From contig NW_026731985.1 of assembly GCF_028476545.1 (NCBI RefSeq), forward strand, positions 532,501 through 596,500: a stretch of DNA of 64,000 nt, in the 5' to 3' direction. The DNA is from Physella acuta. Lineage: Eukaryota > Mollusca > Gastropoda > Physidae. A program made the position numbers and the translations under genes. Below are positions 1 to 10,610 of this stretch, in pieces. The notes beneath the pieces were generated by a model that was given only the letters and a program-made list of their open reading frames with translations, did no database searches and had not been told where the DNA came from. How positions within the stretch are numbered: the first letter of the stretch is position 1; each line of letters starts with the position of its first letter.

Positions 1-65
1 AATTAAACCCACGTAACAGTCATTCAAACACACGTAACTCTCAACGTGAACAGTTCCAACCTCCC

Positions 66-1697
66 CAAATGAAAACCCCACATGAACACCCCACACCCCA
101 CATGAACACCCCACACCCCACATGAACACCCCACACCCCAGATGAACACCCCACACCCCACATGAACACCCCACATGAACTACCCACAAGAACAGCCCAC
201 ACCCCACATGAACACCCCACATGAACACCCCACACGAACACCCCACACCCCACATGAACACCCCACACCCCACATGAACACCCCACACCCCACATAAACA
301 CCCCACACCCCACATGAACTACCCACAAGAACAGCCCACACCCCACATGAAAACCCCACACGAACAACCCACACCCTACATGAACACCCCACATGAACAC
401 CCCACACCCCACATGAACACCCCACACCCCACACGAACACCCCACACCCCACATGAACACCCCACATGAACACCCCACACGAACACCCCACATCCCACAT
501 GAACACCCCACATGAACACCCCACACCCCACACGAACACCCCACCCCCCACATGAACACCCCACCCCCCACATGAACACCCCACATGAACACCCCACATG
601 AACACCCCACACCCCACACGAACACCCCACACCCCACATGAACACCCCACATGAACACCCCACACCCCACATGAACACCCCACACCCCACATGAACACCC
701 CACACGAACACCCCACACCCCACATGAACACCCCACATGAACACCCCACATGAAAACCCCACATGAACACCCCACATGAACACCCCACATGAACACCCCA
801 CACCCCACATGAACACCCCACACGAACACCCCACACCCCACATGAACACCCCACATGAACACCCCACACCCCACACGAACACCCCACACCCCACATGAAC
901 ACCCCACATGAACACCCCACACCCCACATGAACACCCAAAACCCCACATGAACACCCCACACGAACACCCCACACCCCACATGAACACCCCACACCCCAC
1001 ACGAACACCCCACACCCCACATGAACACCCCACACGAACACCCCACACCCCACACAAACACCCCCACACCCCACACCCCACACGAACACCCCACACGAAC
1101 ACCCCCACACCCCACATGAACACCCCACACCCCACACGAACACCTCCACACCCCACACGAACACCCCCACACCCCACATGAACACCCCACACCCCACACG
1201 AACACCCCCACACCCCACATGAACACCCCACACCCCACACGAACACCTCCACACCCCACACGACACCCCACACGAACACCCCACACCCCACATGAACACC
1301 CCACACCCCACACGAACACCTCCACACCCCACACGAACACCCCACACTCCAAATGAACACCCCACACCCCACACGAACACCCCACACCCCACACGAACAC
1401 CTCCACACCCCACACGAACACCCCACACTCCAAATGAACACCCCACACGAACACCCCACACCCCACACGAACACCCCACACCCCACACGAACACCCCACA
1501 CCCCACACGAACACCCCACACCCCACACCCCACATGAACACCCCACACGATCACCCCACACCCCACATGAACACCCCACATGAACACCCCACATGAACAC
1601 CCCACATGAACACCCCACATGAACACCCCACATGAACACCCCACACGAACACCCCACACCCCACATGAACACCCCACACGAACACCCCACACACCCA
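66..1697. repeat. Minisatellite, mixed 13- and 20-bp units, in a gene A intron
   Basis: More than 1.6 kb of CCCCACATGAACACC / CCCCACACGAACACC units, alternating between a 13-bp and a 20-bp spacing. The complementary strand has almost no stops in any frame, which creates three overlapping spurious open frames of Cys/Val/Gly/Trp composition and three short ones on the + strand. None has a plausible protein fold. The array ends about 26 nt before the gene A exon at 1724. Confidence 0.95.
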
Positions 1698-1723
1698 CCT
1701 GACCTGTAAACTCTACTCCTCAG

Positions 1724-1833
1724 TACTGGAAGGATTATCAGCTCAAGTGGGATAAAGCTCTCTACGGCAACATCGACTCGATCAGGATTAAACCAGAGAA
1801 GGTCTGGGTGCCAGACTTTGTGCTCTTTAACAA
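1724..1833 (+). CDS. Gene A exon: ligand-binding domain, loop D to loop A
   Basis: This 110-nt exon encodes residues starting YWKDYQLKWD and ending WVPDFVLFN. It holds the loop D tryptophan and the loop A region of the extracellular domain. The acceptor is CTCCTCAG at 1716-1723. The donor is GTGAGT at 1834, splitting an Asn codon (phase 2) completed by the next exon. The matching exon of gene B is also 110 nt with the same phase. The aromatic position of loop A is Phe where alpha subunits usually have Tyr. A minisatellite ends only about 26 nt upstream of the exon. Confidence 0.92.
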
Positions 1834-4800
1834 GTGAGTCACAATCTGATATTTACAACAGTCACGTGAGTCACAATCTGATATTTACAACAGTCACGTG
1901 AGTCACAATCTGATATTTACAATAGTCAAGTGGTGAGTTACAATTTGATATTTACACCAAACAACTGAGTAACAATCTGATATTTACAACAGTCAAGTGA
2001 GTCACAATCTGATATTTACAACAGTCAAGTGAGTCGCAATAATATTTACACAAAACAAGTGAATCATGATATTTACATTAAACAAGTGAGTTATAATCTG
2101 ATATTTGCACCAAAAATGTAAGTCTCAATATGATATTTACTACAGTCAAGTGAGTCACAATCTGATATTTATAATCGTCTTTATAAAATCTAATTTACTT
2201 TTACAACAAGTAGAAGATGCCCCGACACTTGATATGAAAATTTTTCCTATATCCGGTTTGATCAGTTAAATAATTAAGCTGTACAGAGTTCATGATAAGG
2301 ATGAATTACATTGGGTCAGGTAGAGAGTTCAAGATAAAGATAAGTTACATTGGGTCAGTATAGAGAGTTCAAGACAAAGATAAGTTACATTAGGTCAATG
2401 TAGAGAGTTCAAGATAGTTACATTAGGTTAGTGTAGAGAGTTCAAGATAAAGATAAGCTACATTTGGTCAGTGTAGAGAGTTCAAGATAGTTACATTAGG
2501 TTAGTGTAGAGAGTTCAAGATAAAGATAAGCTACATTTGGTCAGTGTAGAGAGTTCAAGATATGTTACGACTGGCTCATATGACAAGAGCTGTTAAGTTA
2601 GACCAGTAACAATTGGAGCCAATGTTAATAGTAGATTTTTAAATCGGACAGCGTTCTTCATTAGACAGTCGAGATTAATCTCTAAGGAATTCAAGTTTCA
2701 AAACATGCTTGAATCTCAGTTTAATTGATTTCTCACAGTGAGATGGTATACCATTTTTTTTTTTAAATATTTTCCTCCCTTCAATAGCTTTGTCTATATT
2801 ATTTTCTACAAAACAACTTAAAAATGTCCAGTTAAAGAAAGCCGCATTCGATATTTCCTCCCCCTCCCCCACCTATTTGCGAACGCCCTCATAACACAGC
2901 GGAATCCCTCTAAAGAATTAAAGCTTTTAAACTGAGCCATTCTCTCCCTTTAATACGAGTTAATGCTCTTGTCCAATTGTGAAATCTGTACCAGCAGATG
3001 GGGCGTGGGGGGGGGGGGGTGTGAAACGTGTACAGTAAAAGGTGGGGAAGAATGTAACAACAGATGGAGGGGGGGGGGAGTTGAAGCCTTTATTGGTACA
3101 TAGGGAGTGAGGGGGTGAAACCTTTATTAGCACATGGGGAGTGGGTGGGGGTGAAGCCTTTATTAGCACATGAGGAGTGGGTGGGGGTGAGGTCTTTATT
3201 AGCACATGGAGAGTGGGTGGGGGTGAAGCCTTTATTAGCACATGAGGAGTGGGTGGGGGTGAGGTCTTTATTAGCACATGGAGAGTGGGTGGGGTGAAGC
3301 CTTTATTAGCACATGAGGAGTGGGGTTGAATCGTTTATTAGCACAGTGGGTTGAAACTTATAATAATAGATGGGGGGGGGGTAAAGCCTGTACCAGCGGG
3401 GTCCGGTATTGGGTGGGGTGTCATTATTTGTTTCGACCTTACACACTAAACTGCACTAATTCAAACGTAATTCAGATCAAAGATCAAGATCCCGCAGTTA
3501 GCTTCACATAATCCAACAGTTAATCTTTTAATCCAAACGGTGCCCACTTTCTTTGTAAAACACAAACCGGGCCACAAAATGCCAGTAAAGATTAAAGTAC
3601 AAAGACTTTTTTTATGATAGTTACTTCCCTTATCTGTGTGACCTATGGTACCATATTGACCTCACATGAGGTAACATTTACTTTATGACCTCACAAAATA
3701 CCTCACTTAGGATAACAGTTGACTCCTGATTGTGTGTATTTACATTACGGCAAGACTTCATTTTTTATTGCTCAATAGTGCGGACAACAAAAGGCTAACA
3801 TTCAAGTGTACACGGGTTTTAAATGCAGAATTTCTATGTATGTGTGACCCTATGTCATGCTGAAAAATAAATGCATATGTCGTGCATACTAGTGGTCATG
3901 ACATTTACGTTGTTTTTTTGTTTGTTTTTTTTATAATAGTTTGACCTGTAAATACTTCTTATAATTTTTTATTTGTTCCTTTTGTGTGTATCTATAAAAT
4001 CTATAACACGTCACGTTCTTGTAGTAATAAAGTTAAAATGAAAGATAATTAATGATATTTTAATTAATTAAAATTCAATGACCTTTCGTTTGCCCTCAGC
4101 GCCGACGGTAAATACGAGGTGACCTACAAGTCCAACTGTGTCCTCTACAGCAGCTCAGACATCAACTGGATCCCGCCCGCCATCTACCACAGTTCCTGCT
4201 CCATCGACGTCATGTACTTCCCCTTCGACCAGCAGGTCTGTGAGATGAAGTTCGGGTCCTGGACCCACAAGGGCAACGCCCTGAAGTACACGTTCTACCA
4301 AAACATGAACAAGCTTGACCTGACGGACTACCTGAAGAGCGGGAGCTGGGACATCATCGACTGCCCGGGGAAGATCGTCACCATCAAAGACAACGTGACT
4401 GGGGAAGAGAAGGACCAGATTGTCTTTGAGTTCGTCCTGAGGCGGAAGACGTTGTTCTACACCGTCAACCTCATCATCCCCTGCGTCCTCATCTCTTTCG
4501 TCAGCATCTGCGTGTTCGCTCTCCCAGCAGACGGCGGGGAGAAGATAACTCTGTGTATCTCAGTTCTGCTGGCGCTGGTCGTCTTTCTGCTGCTTGTATC
4601 CAAGATCCTCCCACCCTCCTTGACCATCCCCCTCATCGCTAAATACTTACTGTTCACCTTCATCATGAACCTCATCGCTATTCTATCGACTGTTATAATA
4701 ATAAATCGGAATTACCGTACCCCCAGGACTCACCATATGCCTCACTGGGTCAAGGTCGTGTTCTTAAGGGAGTTACCTCGGTACCTGTTCATCAAAAGAC

Positions 4801-5810
4801 CGGACCACATGAACAGGTGGCAGGGAAAGACATTCTCCCCGCCCCCGTCATTCCACTCCACGCCGGAAGTCAGGAGGGTCAACGTCAGCATCGGCCACAA
4901 CAACGACCTCCTGGAGCTGACCGAGGTCCACCACCCCAACTGTAGGCTCCACCCCCTGGGCTCCAGCCAGGACAAGCGTGAGCACGGCTGCGTGTCCACG
5001 TGTCCGGCCAGTGTCCAGCACGATGGCACCGAGACTGCAGAGTTCCACATGACGCCGGAGCTCTACAAGACCGTGGAGGCGGTCAAGTTCATCTACCTCC
5101 ACCTCAAGCACGAGGAGGAGTACGAGAACGTGAGTCGCGACTTTTTCTCTCACGGGAATATTTTCCTTATGGGTTTCTTCCTTTTAGATACATCTTAGCA
5201 TTAACATGACAATGTAATCAGATAATTAATGCAAAAAAAAGTTGTTTATTTTTTGTTTTTCTTTGCGAACCCAATTGAGATGAAAATATAATTATGTTTC
5301 TCATTCCCCCCCCCCCACCTCCATGTACTAACAAGGGCTAACTCTCCACGCCACCACCTTGTAATGCCACTACATATCCCCATGTTTTAAGCGAGAAAAA
5401 TGCGCAAACTGAAAACTGCGCATATACAAATTGCTTATAATAATACACTTTAATGTTGTCATATTTCGTGGAAAAATATGTCCCAATGCTTCAATAAACA
5501 TGTGGTTATTTCTTACTAATGTCTATAAATGCTCGATTCCCTTGCGCATTTTTTTGTGCAGTTTTCCGTTGCGTATTTTCCGGTCACAGTTTTTAAACAC
5601 CTCTCCGTCTGATTCCAGATTCTGGAGGACTGGAAGTATGTGGCGCGTGTGCTGGACAGACTGCTGCTGATCGTGTTCCTGCTGGTCACTCTGGTGGGCA
5701 CGGCTGGCATCTTGCTGAACGCCCCCCACATCCTGGAGTACGTGGACCAGGACAAGATCATACAGGGGGTCTTAGACTACATACAGAAGGCCAAACAGTC
5801 ATCATTCTAA
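1724..5810 (+). CDS. Gene A: nicotinic acetylcholine receptor subunit, non-alpha type (3' part, three exons)
   Basis: This is the 3' portion of a Cys-loop ligand-gated ion channel subunit. By family it acts in the plasma membrane as one fifth of an acetylcholine-gated pentamer. Exons 1724-1833, 4100-5129 and 5619-5810 join in frame (phases 2 and 0) to 443 residues plus TAA; the first exons lie left of the window. In the visible part the Cys-loop is Cys70 to Cys84 with 13 residues between and YFPFDQQ inside. KFGSW carries the loop B Trp. The loop C region reads IIDCPGK, with one Cys instead of the adjacent pair, so this is a non-alpha subunit. M1 follows RRKTLFYTVN, M2 is preceded by PADGGEK (Asp -4', Glu -1'), and M3 and M4 are present. 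NVT is an N-glycosylation sequon. Glu -1' and Leu 9' fit a cation channel. About four in five residues match gene B by eye over the channel exon. Family assignment is firm; subunit class within molluscs is not resolved. Confidence 0.93.
1834..2175. repeat. 32-bp array starting at a gene A splice donor
   Basis: About ten imperfect copies of a unit beginning GTGAGTCACAATCTGATATT. The first copy is the splice donor of the exon ending at 1833, so donor-like GTGAGT motifs recur at roughly 32-bp spacing through the first 340 bases of the intron. Later copies are degenerate. Confidence 0.9.
2285..2565. repeat. Array of about 40 bp units in the gene A intron
   Basis: Repeats of GTAGAGAGTTCAAGATA with GATAAGTTACATTGGGTCAG, partly organised as a longer 70-75 bp double unit. 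The rest of the intron (2566-3000 and 3420-4099) is A/T-rich with nothing recognisable. Confidence 0.85.
3075..3350. repeat. 36-bp array in the gene A intron
   Basis: About seven copies of a 36-bp unit containing CTTTATTAGCACATG followed by a G-rich half (GAGTGGGTGGGG). Two versions (GAAGCC and GAGGTC before TTTATT) alternate, suggesting a 72-bp higher-order unit. The unit length is divisible by three, so both strands show short spurious open frames. Confidence 0.9.
4100..5129 (+). CDS. Gene A exon: Cys-loop, M1-M3 and cytoplasmic loop
   Basis: This 1030-nt exon opens after TGCCCTCAG with the last base of an Asn codon and then ADGKYEV. It encodes the Cys-loop, loop B Trp, the non-alpha loop C, M1, M2, M3 and nearly all of the M3-M4 loop, ending at KHEEEYEN. 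The donor GTGAGT at 5130 gives a phase 0 border. The open frame runs on past the donor to 5198, but homology to gene B and the donor both support the border at 5129. GC content is visibly higher than in the flanking introns, as expected for coding DNA. Confidence 0.93.
5619..5810 (+). CDS. Gene A last exon: M4 and C-terminus
   Basis: This exon encodes ILEDWKYVARVLDRLLLIV through M4 to the C-terminal IQKAKQSSF and TAA (63 residues). The acceptor is GATTCCAG at 5611-5618. LEDWKYVARVLDRL is the amphipathic helix before M4 and is identical in the last exon of gene B, which is 61 residues long. The stop codon runs straight into a tandem repeat built from the same AGTCAT motif as the last codons. 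Confidence 0.93.
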   Translation: MLEDWKYVARVLDRLLLIVFLLVTLVGTAGILLNAPHILEYVDQDKIIQGVLDYIQKAKQSSF

Positions 5811-6105
5811 GTCATACAGCAGTCATACAGCAGTCATACAGCTAAGTCATACAGCTAAGTCATACAGCTAAGACATACAGGGAAGTCATATAGCTGTGAT
5901 CCAGCACAATTATCCAAATAAGTCATGCAACTAAGTCATCCAACTAAGTCATCCAGCAAAGTCTAGCAAAGTCATCCAGCTGTCATTCAGCAGCCACGCA
6001 ACTAAATCATCCAACTGTCATCCAACTAAGTCACCCAGCAGTCATCATCTAATTCATGCAACTAAGTCATCTAGCCAAGTCATCCAACAGTCACGCAGTC
6101 AGCAA
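5811..6105. repeat. 13-14 bp array immediately after the gene A stop codon
   Basis: Degenerate copies of AAGTCATACAGCT begin directly at the TAA. The last coding codons (CAGTCATCATTC) contain the same CAGTCAT core. The array would lie in the gene A 3' UTR. No canonical AATAAA is close; the first clear one is at 7330-7335. Confidence 0.85.
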
Positions 6106-7390
6106 TGACTCCTTAAGACAGTAAACCAAACAATGCCCCCAGACAATGTCCAGCGATCCAAACAATTGAGTACCATATCGTTACGTCACACAACTCGAGG
6201 CAGACATTTTGTAAGTACAATCTGTGTTATTCCCCTCATAAATTCAGATGAACTTTGCTTTTATTTCCTTCCATGAATACATTGGGTTGTTGGCAACTAG
6301 CGGTCGCATATTGTGTGATGGGTTGTGTGTACCTTGTGGGGTACAGTGTACGATTAAAGCTAGCCGTTTATAGTGTACGATTAAAGCTAGCTGTGTATGG
6401 TGTACGATTAAGGCTAGTCATGTACAGTGTACGCTTAAAGATTGCTACACTAGGCCACAGGTTTTATGGGCGAGAGGCTAGACGATAAATATGTGGCTAG
6501 ATCTAGATCGATTGTCTTGAGCAAATATGGGAATAGTTGTGTATTGAATGTTTGCTGTGATCTATAGTTTGATCTGTGGTGTGATTATAATGTGATATAT
6601 AGACTGATATATAATGTGATATATAGACTGATATATAATGTGATGTATAGACTGATATGTAATGTGATGTATAGACTGATATGTAATGTGACGTAGGGAT
6701 TGGTCTTTGATGTGATGTGCTGAATGACAAAACGAAGGTAGTCGGGCCACATTATTACAGCAGTATTTAGTGCATGGGTTGGAGAAGCTTCTACCCCGGG
6801 GGTCGGGAAACTGCATTCTGGGCCATATTATTCGTTCGCCTCTAGCTAGATCGATCTATAGAGCTAAATTTTTGTTTGTGAGTACCTTACAGACCTCAGC
6901 GTTAAAACCCAAATAGAAGTACAGCCACGTAGAATATTTAAATGGGACCCAACATTATTTAACAATAACTACTGAAACTATTTAAATGAAACTAGAAAAA
7001 CTGTTTTACAACAACTACACAAAATATTTCTCTTTAACTACACATTTTATTTAACTGTAAGTACACGGAAGATTTAACGAGAACTACAAAACCTTTTAAT
7101 TATAACTAGAATAACCTTAAATACACAAACGGAAATTTATTTTAAAAACATTTTGTGTGAAATATTTTAAAAGTTCTAGCTTTGGATAGTCAGAGATATA
7201 ATATTACACCATTACATATCTTTTTACCCTATAATATGATGGGTACAAAATAACTCCTAGCAAATAGAATGCTCAAAACTCCCCTGGATGTAGTAAACCA
7301 CATTGCAAGTATAACATAGCTGTTGGATGAATAAAATGGCTCATGAATGGCTCTCTAATTACCCTCTCCCCCCGGGCCTATGAAGACAAC
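6106..7390. repeat. Spacer with two small arrays (27 bp and 24 bp)
   Basis: At about 6335-6450 there are four copies of a 27-bp unit with GTGTACGATTAAAGCTAG. At about 6585-6715 there are five copies of a 24-bp unit with GATATATAGACTGATATATA. The remainder (6720-7390) is A/T-rich and holds no feature I can support apart from the AATAAA at 7330, a weak candidate polyadenylation signal for gene A. Confidence 0.75.
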
Positions 7391-7394
7391 AGTA

Positions 7395-7890
7395 TAAAGA
7401 CTGTCTGCTGGTGTTGTTTCAAGCCACCCCCACAGTGGTGCTGTGATGTGACTGCCACACCATCAAACAAGCCACCCCCACACCCACAAACACTGGTGCT
7501 GTGATGTGACTGCCACACAATCAAACAAGCCACCCCCACACCCACACCCAGTGATGATAGTGACGGCCACACCAACAAACCACCCCCCCCCCCAGTGTTG
7601 TTGTGCTGTGTGTGACGGCCACACCATCAAACAAACCACCCCCCTAGTGTTGTTGTGCTGAGTGTGACGGCCACACCAACAAACCACCCCCCCCCTAGCG
7701 TTGTTGTGCTGTGTGTGACGGCCACACCAACAAACCACTCCCCCCCCCCCCCCAGTGCTCTTGTGCTGTGTGTGACGGCCACACCAACAACCCCCCCCCC
7801 CCCAGTGTTGCTGTGCTGTGTGTGACGGCCACACCATCAACTCCCCCCCCCCCCCCCCCTCGGTGCGACGGCCACACCATCAAACAGCAC
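7395..7890. repeat. Array of about 50-60 bp units with poly-C tracts
   Basis: About nine copies of a unit with TGCTGTGTGTGACGGCCACA followed by ACCAACAAACCACC and a run of 4-16 C residues. Variation in C-run length shifts the frame between copies. Open frames on both strands here are products of the repeat. Confidence 0.9.
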
Positions 7891-8339
7891 GCGTACCTCC
7901 TCACGTGACCCAGGAATTTATTTCTCCTGTTGACCCCAGCTTTAAACAAATGACATTTTGTCAACCCTCCTACGTCGCTGGGAGCCCGGTATTTAAATTT
8001 AACATCTAAACAATTTCTCGCTCGCCCCCAGCGAAGTGCCTGCGACTTCCAAAAAGAAAGGCTGAATTCTTATCGGTGGCTGATTTTGACATTTGAATGC
8101 AGCTTTAATCTTCGCCGTGGACGAGATGGAGTTTTTTTAAACTCGTTTCGTGTTTTGGTGATTTATTTTTTTAACAGCTAAGCCTGGAGCTTGAAAACCT
8201 TTGGCATTAACTTGATTACATAAACGATTGAAATAGTGTGTAAAGTTGTGTGGCAGTTACGTGAATTTAGACTGCTAGGGTCAAAATATTGGTTTTAGAA
8301 GTGGGGACATCACAGTATATGAAAACTGGTGTTGGTTTA
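7891..8339. other. Non-repetitive spacer, nothing recognised
   Basis: This stretch between two arrays shows no coding signal, RNA gene or duplicated sequence that I can identify. Confidence 0.5.
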
Positions 8340-9955
8340 TACTAGGATGATGTTTGGGTTCATTACGTTGGTTGATGTTTGTGTTATTATGTTAGGGTGA
8401 TGTTGGGATTCATTGCGTTGGTTGATGTTTGTGTTATTAATTTAGGACGATGTTGGGGTTCATTGCGTTGGTTGATGTTTGTGTTATTAATTTAGGACGA
8501 TGTTGGGGTTCATTGCGTTGGTTGATGTTTGTGTTATTATGTTAGGGTGATGTTGGGGTTCATTGCGTTGGTTGATGTTTGTGTTATTATGTTAGGGTGA
8601 TGTTGGGGTTCATTGCGTTGGTTGATGTTTGTGTTATTATGTTAGGGTGATGTTGGGGTTCATTGCGTTGGTTGATGTTTGTGTTATTAATTTAGGACGA
8701 TGTTGGGGTTCATTGCGTTGGTTGATGTTTGTGTTATTATGTTAGGGTGATGTTGGGGTTCATTGCGTTGGTTGATGTTTGTGTTATTATGTTAGGGTGA
8801 TGTTGGGGTTCATTGCGTTGGTTGATGTTTGTGTTATTATGTTAGGGTGATGTTGGGGTTCATTGCGTTGGTTGATGTTTGTGTTATTATGTTAGGGTGA
8901 TGTTGGGGTTCATTGCGTTGGTTGATGTTTGTGTTATTAATTTAGGACGATGTTGGGGTTCATTGCGTTGGTTGATGTTTGTGTTATTATGTTAGGGTGA
9001 TGTTGGGGTTCATTGCGTTGGTTGATGTTTGTGTTATTATGTTAGGGTGATGTTGGGGTTCATTACGTTGGTTGATGTTTGTGTTATTATGTTAGGGTGA
9101 TGTTGGGGTTCATTGCGTTGGTTGATGTTTGTGTTATTATGTTAGGGTGATGTTGGGGTTCATTGCGTTGGTTGATGTTTGTGTTATTATGTTAGGGTGA
9201 TGTTGGGGTTCATTACGTTGGTTGATGTTTGTGTTATTATGTTAGGGTGATGTTGGGGTTCATTGCGTTGGTTGATGTTTGTGTTATTAATTTAGGACGA
9301 TGTTGGGGTTCATTACGTTGGTTGATGTTTGTGTTATTATGTTAGGGTGATGTTGGGGTTCATTGCGTTGGTTGATGTTTGTGTTATTATGTTAGGGTGA
9401 TGTTGGGGTTCATTGCGTTGGTTGATGTTTGTGTTATTAATTTAGGACGATGTTGGGGTTCATTGCGTTGGTTGATGTTTGTGTTATTATGTTAGGGTGA
9501 TGTTGGGGTTCATTGCGTTGGTTGATGTTTGTGTTATTATGTTAGGGTGATGTTGGGGTTCATTACGTTGGTTGATGTTTGTGTTATTATGTTAGGGTGA
9601 TGTTGGGGTTCATTACGTTGGTTGATGTTTGTGTTATTATGTTAGGGTGATGTTGGGGTTCATTGCGTTGGTTGATGTTTGTGTTATTAATTTAGGACGA
9701 TGTTGGGGTTCATTACGTTGGTTGATGTTTGTGTTATTAATTTAGGACGATGTTGGGGTTCATTGCGTTGGTTGATGTTTGTGTTATTATGTTAGGGTGA
9801 TGTTGGGGTTCATTACGTTGGTTGATGTTTGTGTTATTAATTTAGGACGATGTTGGGGTTCATTACGTTGGTTGATGTTTGTGTTATTATGTTAGGGTGA
9901 TGTTGGGGTTCATTGCGTTGGTTGATGTTTGTGTTATATGTTAGGATGATGTTGG
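8340..9955. repeat. 50-bp minisatellite, about 32 copies, two unit versions
   Basis: Near-perfect 50-bp units carrying GTTCATTGCGTTGGTTGATG and TTTGTGTTATTA. Two versions alternate irregularly: one with ATGTTAGGGTGATG and one with AATTTAGGACGATG at the unit join. A further single-base G/A change (ATTGCG or ATTACG) is scattered among copies. Very low divergence implies recent amplification or ongoing homogenisation. Confidence 0.97.
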
Positions 9956-10184
9956 CGTACTGGTGATGGACTGGTATTGTTTTTTTCCTTGGTTATGAAA
10001 TCCCCCCTTCCCCAATCTCCACAGTTATAAATTAAGAACAGATAAAACGAGATCCACAAAGTGAATTCCTTGTGTTTATTATTATTGTTGATTCTATTTT
10101 GTTTGTTGAATTAACTTTATTGCTTGTAAAATTTGTGATCAATAAATAATATGTAAATGTATTTCTGACATTCAACTCACAGCA
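9956..10184. other. A/T-rich spacer, nothing recognised
   Basis: Short A/T-rich spacer between the 50-bp array and the G-rich repeat; no gene or motif supported. Confidence 0.4.
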
Positions 10185-10610
10185 GGGTAAGAGTGGGTTT
10201 GGGGTGAGGGACGTTTGGGATGTAGGGGGTGGGTATCAGGGTAGGTGTAGGAGAGGTGATAAAGGGGCAAGGATGTAGGGGTGGGGATTTAGGGGTGGGG
10301 GATGTTGGAGGGGTGAGACTTGGGGTGGGGGAATGTAAGTGATGTGATAGAGGTGGGGATTAAGGGGTAGGGGGTTGTAGGGGTCGGGGTGAGCCAGAGG
10401 TAGGGCTTTGGGGTAGGGGGCTGTAGGGGTCGGGTGGGGATTTGGGGCTGGAGATATGTGGGGTGGGATGTGGTGGCAACGAAGACGTCAGGACGTCTGA
10501 TTGGGAATGTAGCTGAGGGGATGCACATACTGGGGTGTAGGGTGAGGTATTTGTTTTAGGGTGGTGGTAAATGATGAGGTAGGGGTAGGGTGTCTACTCC
10601 TGTGGTAAAC
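10185..10610. repeat. Degenerate G-rich simple repeat
   Basis: GGGGTAGGGGG-like and GGGGTGGGGAT-like motifs with loose periodicity. The short open frame on the other strand (Pro/Thr-rich) is a composition artefact. Confidence 0.75.

Noticed and set aside
41-1698. Three overlapping long minus-strand open frames (440-549 codons) rich in Cys, Val, Gly, Trp
   Set aside because: All frames of a stop-poor minisatellite; no leader, domain or codon bias, and the region is an intron of gene A.
4457-5153. Minus-strand open frames opposite gene A exon 5, and similar ones opposite gene B exon 5
   Set aside because: Shadows of the GC-rich receptor exons.
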